A DNA stretch of 64,000 nt from Rhizobium glycinendophyticum (GCF_006443685.1 NZ_VFYP01000001.1:1116001-1180000); one strand, 5' to 3'. Counted from the stretch's first letter, positions 23,552 to 32,914 are shown. The notes: generated from the letters alone by a model not told the origin. Numbers and translations are program-made.

Positions 23552-25240
23552 ATGCTCTCGAACTATCTCAATGCGAATAAGCTTGCCGACGACATGAGGG
23601 CGATCTCCAACGCGCAGGCGATGATTTCCTTTTCTCCGGATGGCACGATCCTCCACGCCAACGAAAATTTCCTGACTACCCTCGGCTACACGCTAGACGA
23701 GATCGTCGGCAAACATCACCGCATCTTCTGCGAAGACGCGATCCGCCAATCGCCCGATTACCAGCGCTTCTGGTCCGAACTCGCCGCCGGCAAATTTCAG
23801 AGTGGCCAGTTCCGCCGCCAGAGCAAGAATGGTGACGATGTCTGGATCGAGGCCACCTACAATCCGGTCTTCAGCGGCGGCCGCGTGGTGCGCATTCTCA
23901 AGATTGCGTCCGACATTACGGCATCCAAGGTCGCATCGCTGCACGACGGCAACCGCCTGCGCGCCATCGACCAGTCCCAGGCGATCATCGAATTCGAGAT
24001 CGACGGCACCATCGTCCAGGCCAACGACAATTTCCTGAAGGCGATGGGATATGGCCATGACGAGATCATCGGCCAGCACCATCGCATGTTCTGCGATCCG
24101 GCTTACGTCCGGACGGCGGAATATGCACAATTCTGGGAGCGCCTGCGCGGCGGCGAGTTCATCTCCTCCAATTTCGTCCGCTACGGCAAGGGTGGGCGCG
24201 AGGTCTGGATCCAGGCGGCCTACACGCCGGTCTTCAATTCGCGCGGCAAAGTCTACAAGGTGATCAAGGTCGCCGCAGACATCAGCCCGCGCATGCGCGC
24301 GGTCAAGATCATCGGCCAGGCCATCAAACGCCTGGCGGACGGAGACCTCACGGTCCGCTTGACCGAACCGCTCGATGCCGTACTCGAAAACACCCGGCTC
24401 GACGTCAACACGGCCGCTGAGGCCCTCGACCAGACCATGACCGGTATCGTGCGTGCCGCTCAGGCCCTGTCTGAAAATGCCGCCGTCATCAGCGATGTCT
24501 CGAACAGCATTGCCGCCAATGGCGAGCGCCAGGCCGCCACGGTCGAGGAGACGGCAGCAGCGCTCGAGCAGATCAACACCACCGTCAAGGATACGACGAC
24601 CCGTACCCTGGCCACGACGCAACTCGTCAGCCAGACCCGCTCCAATGCGGAAGCCTCGGGTGCGGTGGTCACCCAGGCGACGGCCGCCATGGACGAGATC
24701 GCCGGCTCGTCGCGCGAAATCGAAAACATCATCGGCGTGATCGACGAGATCGCCTTCCAGACCAATCTGCTCGCCCTGAATGCCGGCGTGGAAGCCGCCA
24801 GGGCAGGGGAGGCCGGCAAGGGTTTCGCCGTCGTCGCCCAGGAAGTGCGTGAACTTGCCCAGCGCTCCGCGAGCGCCGCCAAGGACATCAAGGGCCTCAT
24901 CGCGAGATCGGCGGACGCCGTGCGCCATGGCGTCGAGCTGGTCGACAAGACCGGCCATTCTCTGCAGTCGATCGTCGATCAGGTGCAGGAAATCGACGGC
25001 AATGTCGACGCGATTTCCGGCGCCGCCCGCGAGCAGGCGCAAGGCATCGGCGAGATCAACGCCTCGATCAACATGCTCGACAAGGTCACCCAGCAGAGTG
25101 CTGCGACCGTCGAAGAGGCGAGTGCCGCCGCCGCGTCGCTCGCCGAAGGCGCACGCGATCTCTACGGCCTCGTCTCGCGCTTCCAGACCTCGGTGCTGAG
25201 AGGCGGCCATCCTGCCTTCTCCCCGAACAAGGCCGCCTGA
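23552..25240 (+). CDS. cytoplasmic PAS-PAS methyl-accepting chemotaxis protein
   Basis: 562 residues with no transmembrane segment. PAS1 (about 15-130) and PAS2 (about 135-252) are closely similar ([34 protein letters not shown] and [34 protein letters not shown]). A HAMP-like helix pair (about 253-300) and a signalling domain (about 310-540) follow, with the hairpin tip [42 protein letters not shown]. Soluble two-PAS receptors such as S. meliloti McpY have this layout; they sense a cytoplasmic or redox cue and signal to CheA. GGAGGCGAAC precedes the ATG. A paralogue of the same length lies at 28801, with a kinase, a small protein and a phospholipase between. Confidence 0.94.
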   Translation: MLSNYLNANKLADDMRAISNAQAMISFSPDGTILHANENFLTTLGYTLDEIVGKHHRIFCEDAIRQSPDYQRFWSELAAGKFQSGQFRRQSKNGDDVWIEATYNPVFSGGRVVRILKIASDITASKVASLHDGNRLRAIDQSQAIIEFEIDGTIVQANDNFLKAMGYGHDEIIGQHHRMFCDPAYVRTAEYAQFWERLRGGEFISSNFVRYGKGGREVWIQAAYTPVFNSRGKVYKVIKVAADISPRMRAVKIIGQAIKRLADGDLTVRLTEPLDAVLENTRLDVNTAAEALDQTMTGIVRAAQALSENAAVISDVSNSIAANGERQAATVEETAAALEQINTTVKDTTTRTLATTQLVSQTRSNAEASGAVVTQATAAMDEIAGSSREIENIIGVIDEIAFQTNLLALNAGVEAARAGEAGKGFAVVAQEVRELAQRSASAAKDIKGLIARSADAVRHGVELVDKTGHSLQSIVDQVQEIDGNVDAISGAAREQAQGIGEINASINMLDKVTQQSAATVEEASAAAASLAEGARDLYGLVSRFQTSVLRGGHPAFSPNKAA

Positions 25241-25375
25241 CCAGGCAGCGCGCGGAGAAACGTCCGGGGCGTCCATCGGCGGCTCGTGTCGGCGCCTTTC
25301 TTTAGGGACACGAGATGGATCGCAGGCCGTGTGGCAGAGGCAATATCCGGCTTTCTGGGTAATGACGAGCGCCCG

Positions 25376-26920
25376 CTACAGCGCGAACCGGATCACATAA
25401 CGTGTGCCGCTTTCGACGGTGCGGCTGATTTCGCCACCCACCTGCTGCACGAAGGCGTCGACGAGGCCGGTGCCGGAGCGGCGTGTCGTCTCGACGGCCA
25501 TGCCAACCCCGTCATCCGAAATGGTGATCTCGCCCTCTTCCTCCCCAACGGCTTTCAGCGTGAGGTGGATAGTACCGCTGTCGCGCTCGACAAAGGCATG
25601 TTTGACGGCATTGGTGACGAGCTCCAGCACGGCGAGCGCCAGCGGCGAGGCGCGGTCCGCCGCCAACAAGATCCCCTCGGGCAGCACATAGTCGAAGCGG
25701 ATGCCGCGCTCTTCCGGCATCAGCGTGCCCGGATCGCAGGCGCGCCGCAGAAGAATGCCGAGGTCAATCTTTTCGCCTTGGCTCGATCGGTACAGCAGGT
25801 CGTGCACCTCCGCCAGCGCCCGCACGCGCATCTGCAGGTCCTGCGCGTCCACCTTGCCCTTTTGCCGCTGATGCAGGTTGATCAGGCTGCTGACCATGGC
25901 GAGATTGTTTTTCACCCGGTGGTTCATCTCGCGCACCAGTTCGGAGCGCTGATGGGCCCGGGTTTCGGCCTCTGCCAGTCTGAGCGCCCGCACCTCCGCA
26001 TCGATCTGGGCGAGAATGCTGCGCCGCGCCAAGCCACTCGCCACCAGCGTGAAGGCGCTGATCGCCAGCATCAGCAGCCAGACCGGCAGCGAGGTTTGAA
26101 ATGTCGCCTGGAAGATCTGGTCGGTCGGCACCCCGAAATTGGCCACCAGCGACAGGTTTTCCAGGCGGCTGAAGGCATAGATGCGTTTGATGCCGTCGGA
26201 AACCGCCAGCGCCTCGTAGACGCCTTCATTGACACCCTTGATGCTCGTCAAAGCCGGCGAGTCCGGGGGCAGCCACAGGGGTTCGGCGGGGATCTGCCGC
26301 ACCAGTAGCTTGCCGTCCTCGCGCAGCAGCGAGGCCGCTTCCCCGTCGGAGGCGGCGATGGTGCGCAGGAAGGTCCGGCTGCTCTCCGCCGGCATGGACG
26401 AGACGATCGCGCCGCGAAAGCCGGGGATGATGAAGGCGCTGGCCACGACCATTGCGTCCCGGTCGCCCGGTTCCAGCTTGATCCGGTCGATGAACAGCCC
26501 GGCGCCGTCGCGCACCGCGTCGAGATAGTCCCGCTGGCCGAAGCGTACATTGACGGGGAAGCTGCGGCTTGAGGCGATCACCTCGCCGTCGAGTGCGATG
26601 ACGGCGAGGCCGTAAGATAGGGCCCGGTCGGAATCCAGGGCAGTGAGAAAGCGGTGAAACGGCTCAGAGCGCAAAAACTGCGTGTTCTCACCCTCGACCC
26701 GGCTCAGCGCCGCCCTGTGCTTGATCAACTGTGTTTCGACGAGACGTTGCGAATATTGCCGCACCAGGCCGACGGTATCGACCGCATGTTCGGTCGCCGC
26801 GTTCCACTGTGCTCTGAACGACAGCGAGGTCCAGATGAGGCAACCGATCAGGGGCAGCAAGACGCCGCCGATCTGAATTGCCCGGAACCAGCGCAAGACG
26901 AGGTTTGGACCCAAGGTCAA
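25376..26920 (-). CDS. sensor histidine kinase, HisKA_2 type, with periplasmic Cache-like domain
   Basis: 514 residues from a TTG at 26920, preceded at eight bases by CGGAGAG. Helix 1 (about 15-33) and helix 2 (about 279-298) bracket a periplasmic sensor with the Cache-type RFGQRDYLDAVRDGAGLFI. The cytoplasmic part has REMNHRVKNNLAMVSSLINLHQRQ with His334 as the phosphorylation site, the HisKA_2 form, then ATPase boxes LAVLELVTNAVKHAF and ISDDGVGM. HisKA_2 and HWE kinases commonly feed PhyR and the EcfG general stress response in Alphaproteobacteria. The frame stays open far upstream (to 27649), but there it lies over the small gene at 27112. No response regulator is adjacent. Confidence 0.88.
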   Translation of the reverse strand: MTLGPNLVLRWFRAIQIGGVLLPLIGCLIWTSLSFRAQWNAATEHAVDTVGLVRQYSQRLVETQLIKHRAALSRVEGENTQFLRSEPFHRFLTALDSDRALSYGLAVIALDGEVIASSRSFPVNVRFGQRDYLDAVRDGAGLFIDRIKLEPGDRDAMVVASAFIIPGFRGAIVSSMPAESSRTFLRTIAASDGEAASLLREDGKLLVRQIPAEPLWLPPDSPALTSIKGVNEGVYEALAVSDGIKRIYAFSRLENLSLVANFGVPTDQIFQATFQTSLPVWLLMLAISAFTLVASGLARRSILAQIDAEVRALRLAEAETRAHQRSELVREMNHRVKNNLAMVSSLINLHQRQKGKVDAQDLQMRVRALAEVHDLLYRSSQGEKIDLGILLRRACDPGTLMPEERGIRFDYVLPEGILLAADRASPLALAVLELVTNAVKHAFVERDSGTIHLTLKAVGEEEGEITISDDGVGMAVETTRRSGTGLVDAFVQQVGGEISRTVESGTRYVIRFAL

Positions 26921-26975
26921 TGACGTTTCTCTCCGAATGCCGACCCACCCTTGCCTGCTTCGCTTTAGAGCATGC

Positions 26976-26989
26976 CGAAACACGTTTCG
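26976..26989. promoter_or_regulatory. inverted repeat upstream of the sensor kinase
   Basis: CGAAAC and GTTTCG are separated by two bases, 56 bases before the TTG start. Possible operator or promoter element of the kinase; position and symmetry are the only evidence. Confidence 0.35.
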
Positions 26990-27048
26990 CAATAAGTCCA
27001 TGGACCTGCCGACATCTGTCTGCCGGGCCGCGCAAAATGCCGGGCGGC

Positions 27049-27073
27049 GGAACGAAGCAGCCTTCGCCTCGTT
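27049..27073 (+). promoter_or_regulatory. EcfG-type (general stress) promoter
   Basis: GGAAC (27049-27053), 16 bases, then CGTT (27070-27073), an exact match to the alphaproteobacterial EcfG consensus. It lies 38 bases before the ATG at 27112. Confidence 0.75.
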
Positions 27074-27111
27074 GAAGAAACAAGACCATAACCACCAACG
27101 GAGGAAGACCC

Positions 27112-27513
27112 ATGAGCGATCACGAGACGAACGACACCGCGATGAACCATCGTGAAAACGGCATCCGCAAGCTGGCCGATCCGGTCGGCGAGAGCGGTCA
27201 CGAAGCCGGCGCCGGCGAGGAGGGCTATCGAGAAGCCCATGCCAAGCGGCCCGATGGCAATGCCGACCTGCTCGGCGGGCAAGGCGACGAAAACCTGTCG
27301 GTACTCGGCGAAGACCCTGAAAGGGCCGAAGAAGGGCTGGATGCCCAGATCGACATGACCAATCATGATGCCGTTCGTGAAGCCGCGCGCCTTGGTGGCA
27401 CCGATACCTATCTCGTCGATGCCGACATGGAAGACATCGATCAGCGCCAGGGCGAAGATGGCGAAGATGGCCGACCGTCCCCCATGGCCAATGCCGATAA
27501 TCCCGAACGCTGA
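27112..27513 (+). CDS. acidic hydrophilic protein, probable general-stress product
   Basis: 133 residues with no hydrophobic segment and very high Asp/Glu/Gly content (HETNDTAMNHRENGIRKLADPVGESGHEAGAGEEGYREAHAKRPDG...), probably intrinsically disordered. GGAGGAAG precedes the ATG. I do not recognise a family. An exact EcfG promoter lies 38 bases upstream, so it should be induced by general stress (osmotic, oxidative, starvation). Similar small hydrophilic proteins occur at 30631 and 62452 in this window, the latter also behind an EcfG site. The opposite strand is open but is only the untranslated upstream part of the kinase frame. Confidence 0.8.
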   Translation: MSDHETNDTAMNHRENGIRKLADPVGESGHEAGAGEEGYREAHAKRPDGNADLLGGQGDENLSVLGEDPERAEEGLDAQIDMTNHDAVREAARLGGTDTYLVDADMEDIDQRQGEDGEDGRPSPMANADNPER

Positions 27514-27614
27514 ACCCCGGGGTTCGGAAACCCCTCCGCCCGGCATAGCCCGGCGGGGGCGGTCCGCTTGCGGTTGAAACCGCACTGGGCAACGCCATCA
27601 CACATACGCGCCCA

Positions 27615-28595
27615 TCAGACAGGGCAGCGCTCGTCCCGCATGGCCACAAGCGCAGCCTCGACCTTCCGTTTTCCCTCGCTCCAGCGCTGCTGCACGCTAT
27701 CGGCGCGAAAATCCAGCATCTTCAGTCCCGCCTCCACGCCGTCCTCAGCATGATAGGGCAGGTAGAGCACCCGGCTGTCGGGGGCTTCTTCATTCCCCAC
27801 GCGCCATCCGGCCAGCCGCTCATGAACGCTGGCCAGAGCCCGGCGGCTTTGGCCGGCAAACAGGATGTCCTGTGCCCGCAGCAATGCCTCGTCGATGCTT
27901 GATGGCACCGGTCCCTGTGGTGTGGCGGTGTCGAGCGCCAGACAGGTGACGGCGGCCGTCGGCTTCTCCGCAAATAGGGGCTCCAGCGGCAGATTGCAGA
28001 CGAGACCCGAATCGGCGAAATGGCGTCCCTCGATTTCCACCGGCGGAAAGGCGATCGGAAAGGCACTGCTTGCCATCAGGTGATCGACCGTAATCGGCGC
28101 CTGCCGCGTGTCGAAAACCGCAAGCTCCCCGCTTTCCACATCCACGGCCGTCACCACGAAGCGGATCGGACCGTGGTTCAGACGGTCGAAGTCGATGAAC
28201 CGCTCCAGCTGCCGGCGCTGCGGTGCGGTATCGAACAGGCTTGGTCGTCTGGAAAAGCCCAGGAGAGAGCTGGCAAGCGGCAGGGGGAAGTGCGGGTGAA
28301 ACAGCCCCGGCCGCCCCGCCATCAGCGTCTGCAGGCCGCTGCCGATCTGTGCCGCCTTCGACTGAGGCAGGAAAGACGACTGCTGCGCCAGCGCCCAGAA
28401 CTCCTTCATCCGCGTCATGCGCTGCTCGAGCGCATTGCCGGCAAAGATCGCGCCGATCAGCGCACCCGCCGACGCTCCGCCGATGACCGTGGGCTCCACG
28501 CCGGCCATGGCGAGCGCCTCGCACCCGCCGGCATGAAATGCGCCCAGCGCATTGCCGCCTGACAGACAGATCCAGGTCTCCTCATTGAAAGGCAT
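27615..28595 (-). CDS. patatin-like phospholipase
   Basis: 326 residues. The N-terminus EETWICLSGGNALGAFHAGGCEAL contains the oxyanion loop (GGNALGAF), then GGASAGALIGAIFAG carries the nucleophile serine in G-A-S-A-G, and DSGLVCNLPLEPLF supplies the aspartate of the Ser-Asp dyad. Patatin-like proteins hydrolyse acyl chains from phospholipids or related lipids. There is no signal peptide. AAGGAG six bases before the ATG at 28595 fixes the start. An exact EcfG promoter lies about 50 bases upstream, so the gene is likely part of the general stress response, possibly in membrane-lipid turnover. Confidence 0.92.
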   Translation of the reverse strand: MPFNEETWICLSGGNALGAFHAGGCEALAMAGVEPTVIGGASAGALIGAIFAGNALEQRMTRMKEFWALAQQSSFLPQSKAAQIGSGLQTLMAGRPGLFHPHFPLPLASSLLGFSRRPSLFDTAPQRRQLERFIDFDRLNHGPIRFVVTAVDVESGELAVFDTRQAPITVDHLMASSAFPIAFPPVEIEGRHFADSGLVCNLPLEPLFAEKPTAAVTCLALDTATPQGPVPSSIDEALLRAQDILFAGQSRRALASVHERLAGWRVGNEEAPDSRVLYLPYHAEDGVEAGLKMLDFRADSVQQRWSEGKRKVEAALVAMRDERCPV

Positions 28596-28644
28596 GGCGT
28601 TCTCCTTGGTCGGGAACTGCATCTGCAGGCCCCCATACCGGGGC

Positions 28645-28669
28645 AACGCGTGCGGCTGTCACCCGTTCC
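28645..28669 (-). promoter_or_regulatory. EcfG-type promoter of the patatin gene
   Basis: On the minus strand GGAAC (28669-28665), 16 bases, then CGTT (28648-28645). It lies 49 bases upstream of the patatin ATG. It is the mirror of the site at 27049. Confidence 0.75.
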
Positions 28670-28800
28670 CGATGGGACAAGGCGCGGTTCCCGCCTCCAG
28701 CAGCAAGACGGTTCTATTTCACGCAGCAGGAGGGTACCGATTTAGGAAGCATTAATCGGCGTGTGCTCATATAACCGCAAATATGCTCCGAGGAAAATCC

Positions 28801-30489
28801 ATGTTTACCGACTATTTGCACGCCTCCCGCGTTGCCGATGACATGCGCGCGCTCTCCAATTCCCAAGCCATGATCTGGTTCAAGCCAGATGGGACAATCC
28901 TCGATGCCAACGATAATTTCTGCAAGGCACTGGGCTACGAACTGAACGAGATCGTCGGCAAGCATCATCGTATCTTCTGCGAAGATGCAATCCGGACATC
29001 TCCGGATTACCAGCGCTTCTGGACCGATCTTGCTGCGGGCCGCTTCCAGAGCGGCCAGTTCCGCCGGCAGAGCAAGACGGGCCAGGATGTGTGGATCGAA
29101 GCCACCTACAACCCCGTCTTCCACAATGGCCGTGTCGTGCGTGTCATGAAACTTGCTTCCGACATCACCGGGACCAAGATGGCCTCCCTGCACGAAGGCA
29201 ATCGTCTGCGTGCCATCAACCAGTCTCAGGCGATCATCGAATTCGAGGTCGACGGCACCATCGTCGACGCCAACGAGAATTTCCTGAGCACGATGGGGTA
29301 TGCGAGCCAGGAGATCGTCGGCCAGCACCATCGCATGTTCTGCGAACCCGCCTACGCGGCGACAGCCGACTATGCCCAATTCTGGGAGCGCTTGCGGGCT
29401 GGCGAGTTCATATCCTCCAACTTCGTCCGCTATGGCAAGGGTGGTCGCGAGGTCTGGATTCAGGCCGCTTATTCGCCGGTCTTCAACTCGCGCGGCAAGG
29501 TCTACAAGGTCATCAAGGTCGCGACCGACATCACCCCGCGCATGAAGGCGGTCAAGATCATCGGAGCCGCCATCAAGCGGCTGGCCGAAGGCGATCTGAC
29601 CGTCAGGATCAGCGAGCCGCTGGATGTGGTGCTCGAAACGACCCGTCTCGACGTCAACACCGCGGCCGAGGCCCTCGACCAGACCGTGGCGGCGATCGTC
29701 CAGTCCGCCCAGTCGGTTGCCGACAACGCCACAGTGATCCAGGACGTGTCCAACGGCATCGCGAACAATGGGGAACGTCAGGCCGCGACAGTCGAACAGA
29801 CGGCGGCAGCGCTGGAGGAGATCAACTCCACCGTCAAGGATACCAGCAACCGCACGGTCGCGACCACCCGCCTCGTCGGCGAGACGCGCTCCAATGCCGA
29901 AGCCTCCGGCACCGTCGTCAAACAGGCGACGGCGGCCATGGACGACATCGCCAATGCATCAAAGGAAATCGAGAACATCATCGGCGTGATCGATGAAATC
30001 GCTTTCCAGACGAACCTCCTGGCGCTGAACGCCGGCGTCGAAGCCGCGCGTGCCGGGGAAGCCGGCAAGGGCTTTGCAGTGGTCGCTCAGGAAGTCCGCG
30101 AACTGGCCCAGCGCTCGGCGAGCGCCGCCAAGGACATCAAGGGCCTGATCGCGAAATCCGCCGAGGCCGTGCGCCAGGGCGTGACCCTTGTCGACAAGAC
30201 GGGCAACGCACTGGAGTCGATCGTGGAGCAGGTCCAGGAAATCGACGCCAATGTCGAGGCAATCTCGGTGGCGGCCCGCGAACAGGCGACGGGCATCGGG
30301 GAGATCAATGCCTCGATCAACATGCTGGACAAGGTCACCCAGCAGAGTGCCGCCACGGTCGAGGAAGCCAGCGCGGCCGCCACGTCGCTCGCCCAAGGCG
30401 CAGAGACGCTTTATGGTCTGATCGCCCGCTTCAAGACCTCACCGGCGACCGGTAACAGTTCGGCACATTCTGTGCATCGCGCCGCCTAA
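28801..30489 (+). CDS. second cytoplasmic PAS-PAS methyl-accepting chemotaxis protein
   Basis: 562 residues, the same length and layout as the receptor at 23552: two PAS domains ([21 protein letters not shown] and [20 protein letters not shown]), a linker, and a signalling domain with the conserved tip [52 protein letters not shown]. No membrane segment. Large parts of the two proteins are identical by eye, which marks a recent duplication. CGAGGAAA precedes the ATG at 28801; an earlier in-frame ATG at 28783 lacks a site. PAS1 has Cys (NFCKAL) where the paralogue has Leu-Thr, so the ligands may differ. Confidence 0.94.
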   Translation: MFTDYLHASRVADDMRALSNSQAMIWFKPDGTILDANDNFCKALGYELNEIVGKHHRIFCEDAIRTSPDYQRFWTDLAAGRFQSGQFRRQSKTGQDVWIEATYNPVFHNGRVVRVMKLASDITGTKMASLHEGNRLRAINQSQAIIEFEVDGTIVDANENFLSTMGYASQEIVGQHHRMFCEPAYAATADYAQFWERLRAGEFISSNFVRYGKGGREVWIQAAYSPVFNSRGKVYKVIKVATDITPRMKAVKIIGAAIKRLAEGDLTVRISEPLDVVLETTRLDVNTAAEALDQTVAAIVQSAQSVADNATVIQDVSNGIANNGERQAATVEQTAAALEEINSTVKDTSNRTVATTRLVGETRSNAEASGTVVKQATAAMDDIANASKEIENIIGVIDEIAFQTNLLALNAGVEAARAGEAGKGFAVVAQEVRELAQRSASAAKDIKGLIAKSAEAVRQGVTLVDKTGNALESIVEQVQEIDANVEAISVAAREQATGIGEINASINMLDKVTQQSAATVEEASAAATSLAQGAETLYGLIARFKTSPATGNSSAHSVHRAA

Positions 30490-30500
30490 TTAAAGTCTTG

Positions 30501-30532
30501 GGCCGGGCGGAGGCAGAGGCCTCCGCCCGGCC
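30501..30532 (+). terminator. perfect 14-base-pair hairpin after the chemoreceptor
   Basis: GGCCGGGCGGAGGC pairs with GCCTCCGCCCGGCC around AGAG. No T tract follows, so it may act as an mRNA 3' stabiliser or with Rho. Confidence 0.7.
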
Positions 30533-30630
30533 GTCCCTACCGACGCGGGCACCTTTTTCGCCCTCGCGCATTATGTCCTCGACCCCGCCGACGACGCTCC
30601 GCGCCGCGCGCAAACCGAGGAGATATCCCG

Positions 30631-30921
30631 ATGACCAGCCCCCTTGACCTTTCCGGCATGTCCGAGACCGAACTGACCGACCTCATCGAGGCGGCCAACA
30701 TGGAGCGCAACCGGCGCCGCGTCGAAAGCGCACGGGAGCGCATGCCGGATGAAAACGGCAGCATGGGCCAGGATGTGAACGACCCTAATCATGGTGCGAT
30801 CACCACCCCCACACCCCATGCCGTGCGCGATCATGCGCCCGATGACGAGGCCGACCAGGGTTACCGCGACGGCGAACGTGCCGGCGAGAGCGTCGAAGAC
30901 GCCGCACGCCGGGTCGTCTGA
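30631..30921 (+). CDS. small hydrophilic acidic protein
   Basis: 96 residues. It has a short helical N-terminus (LSGMSETELTDLIEAANMERNRRRVESARERM) and an acidic disordered C-terminus (DHAPDDEADQGYRDGERAGESVEDAARRVV) with no hydrophobic core. CGAGGAGA precedes the ATG. The family is not recognised. Its composition recalls the stress-linked proteins at 27112 and 62452, but I find no EcfG promoter here. A strong hairpin ten bases after the stop closes the transcript. It is the only gene between the second chemoreceptor and the DUF3095 gene. Confidence 0.75.
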   Translation: MTSPLDLSGMSETELTDLIEAANMERNRRRVESARERMPDENGSMGQDVNDPNHGAITTPTPHAVRDHAPDDEADQGYRDGERAGESVEDAARRVV

Positions 30922-30930
30922 TAAAAGGCA

Positions 30931-30953
30931 GGCCCGCCCGCAGTGGGCGGGCC
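30931..30953 (+). terminator. hairpin after the small hydrophilic gene
   Basis: GGCCCGCCC pairs perfectly with GGGCGGGCC around GCAGT. It begins nine bases after the stop codon; no T tract. Confidence 0.65.
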
Positions 30954-31170
30954 GCTCATCTCTCCTGCCGCTGCCACCAGCAGTCTTTTTGTCCCCGGCT
31001 ATCTTTCGCACGTGATTGTGAGCGAAGGTCATCGAAACTATTTTGATGCCGTCGTCGTCGCTGTGATCGTGACAATCATACCAAAGCCTGATGACAAGAG
31101 CCTATGGGATAGGTTCGTCTGGTCAGGGTTTGGTGTAAGAGGCGACATGGACCGCTGTGAGGTCACCGTG

Positions 31171-32367
31171 ATGAGCAAGGCCACCGCATCAAGCTTTTTC
31201 CTTACCATTCCTGCCTTCGAGAAGTTCGAAGGCGTGATCGATGACGGCAACTACCATCCGCTGCCCGATGGCTGGATGCTCGCCGTCGCCGATATCGTCG
31301 ATTCCACCGCAGCCATCGCGGCCGGCCGCTACAAGTCGGTCAATCTCGCCGGCGTCGCCGTCATCTCCGCAATCCTCAACGGCACGGGCGAGCACGATCT
31401 GCCCTTCATCTTCGGCGGCGACGGAGCGCTGGTGGCTGTTCCCCCGGAAGATGGCGAGACGGCGCGCACGGCACTTGCCGCCGTGCGCCGCTGGGTTGAG
31501 GAGGAGTATGGCCTCGATATGCGGACAGCTCTGGTGCCGGTTGCGGATATCAGGGCCCATGGCCAGGATGTCCGCCTGGCGCGCTTCGCCGTCAGCGAAG
31601 GCGTGACCTATGCCATGTTTTCCGGCGGCGGCAGCCATTGGGCCGAGGCGGAGATGAAGGCCGGCCGCTATCTGGTCGATCCGGCGCCGCCCGGAACCCA
31701 GCCGAACCTCTCCGGTCTCTCCTGCCGCTGGCAGCCGATCGCTGCCCGCAACGGCGCCATCGCCTCGATCATCGCTCAGCCGGCGGCAGCCGACCGCGAC
31801 CGGGAGTTCCGCCGCCTCGTCGGCGAGATCGTCACCATTGCCTCCGCCGACGCGCAAATGGGCCATCCTGTTGCCGACGGCGGCCCGACCCTCGGCCTGA
31901 CGCTGGAAGCGCTCAACCTCGAAGCCCGCGCCACGGCGCCGCCGGGGCGGCGCCTGCAGCGCAAGCTCTATATTCTCCTGCAATATTACCTGACCGCTTT
32001 TCTCCACCGCACCCGTCTCAAGTTCGGCCGGTTCGATGCCCATGATTATGTGCGCGACGTGCGCATGAACACGGATTTTCGCAAGTTCGACGACGGGCTG
32101 AAGATGACGGTCGACACCGATCCCGCACGGCTCGCGCGCATCCGCGACCTCCTGGAGACGGCCGCTGCCGCCGGGATCTGTCGCTACGGCTTGCATCTGC
32201 AGGAATCGGCCCTGATGACCTGCTTCGTGCCGACGCCGCTGGAACGCGGTCACATGCATTTCATCGATGGCGCTGCCGGCGGTTATGCTGTCGCCGCCAG
32301 CCGGTTGAAACTGTCCGTGTCCGGCGATCCCCTGGGCGCCGATCCGTCCCCTGCCAGAATGGCATGA
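31171..32367 (+). CDS. DUF3095 family protein
   Basis: 398 residues. The first part FEGVIDDGNYHPLPDGWMLAVADIVDSTAAIAAGRYKSVNLAGVAVISAIL and LPFIFGGDGALVAVPPED place it in DUF3095, whose members recall class III nucleotide cyclase folds (an ADIVDST stretch and an FGGDG turn). The second half (RLQRKLYILLQYYLTAFLHRTRLKFGRFDAHDYVRDVRMNTDFRKFDDGLKM) is the family's conserved C-terminal block. The ATG at 31171 has GAGG nine bases before it; the frame is open further upstream but that part is not protein-like. Cyclase activity is unproven for the family. Confidence 0.88.
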   Translation: MSKATASSFFLTIPAFEKFEGVIDDGNYHPLPDGWMLAVADIVDSTAAIAAGRYKSVNLAGVAVISAILNGTGEHDLPFIFGGDGALVAVPPEDGETARTALAAVRRWVEEEYGLDMRTALVPVADIRAHGQDVRLARFAVSEGVTYAMFSGGGSHWAEAEMKAGRYLVDPAPPGTQPNLSGLSCRWQPIAARNGAIASIIAQPAAADRDREFRRLVGEIVTIASADAQMGHPVADGGPTLGLTLEALNLEARATAPPGRRLQRKLYILLQYYLTAFLHRTRLKFGRFDAHDYVRDVRMNTDFRKFDDGLKMTVDTDPARLARIRDLLETAAAAGICRYGLHLQESALMTCFVPTPLERGHMHFIDGAAGGYAVAASRLKLSVSGDPLGADPSPARMA

Positions 32368-32470
32368 GGCTTCTTGAAGGCCGAGATCGGGGGCGAAGCC
32401 TGTATCGGAGCCTGTCTCATCGCGAGCTTGCGACATTGCCACCACTCACCGCCCAGGCTAGACAGCCTGC

Positions 32471-32914
32471 GTGTTGATCGATCTTGCCAGCTATCTCGGC
32501 CTGTTTTCCGCAGCCTTCCTCGCCGCGACGCTTGTGCCGGCGCAGTCGGAGGCGCTGCTTGTCGGCCTGATCGTCACCGAACGCCATCCGCTGACCGCCC
32601 TTCTGCTGGTGGCGACGGTCGGCAATGTGGCGGGCTCCCTGGTCAACTACATCCTCGGCCGTTTCATCGAACGCTTCCGGAAAAAACGCTGGTTCCCCGT
32701 CTCTCCGGCTTCGCTTGACAGGGCTTCCGGCTGGTATCGCCGCTTCGGCCTATGGTCGCTGCTTTTGTCCTGGATGCCCGTGATCGGAGATCCCATCACC
32801 CTCGTCGCCGGTGTGCTGCGCGCGCCCCTTGTGCCTTTCCTGGTGCTGGTGACGCTCGCCAAGTTCGGCCGCTATGCAGTCCTCGCCGCCGTCACGCTGC
32901 GGGTCATGGGCTGA
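32471..32914 (+). CDS. YqaA/DedA-type small inner-membrane protein
   Basis: 147 residues with about four hydrophobic segments. LATLVPAQSEALLVGLIVTE, VGNVAGSLVNYILGRFIERF, then ASGWYRRFGLWSLLLSWMPVIGDPITLVAGVLR is the conserved pattern of the YqaA branch of the DedA (SNARE-associated) family, with the G-D-P loop. DedA proteins are lipid or undecaprenyl-phosphate flippases or membrane homeostasis factors. The start is GTG 32471 or TTG 32474; the ribosome site is weak. It stands on the same strand 103 bases after the DUF3095 gene. Confidence 0.87.
   Translation: MLIDLASYLGLFSAAFLAATLVPAQSEALLVGLIVTERHPLTALLLVATVGNVAGSLVNYILGRFIERFRKKRWFPVSPASLDRASGWYRRFGLWSLLLSWMPVIGDPITLVAGVLRAPLVPFLVLVTLAKFGRYAVLAAVTLRVMG

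Noticed and set aside
31189..32445. Minus-strand frame of 418 codons over the DUF3095 gene
   Set aside because: Shadow; no start context or motif.
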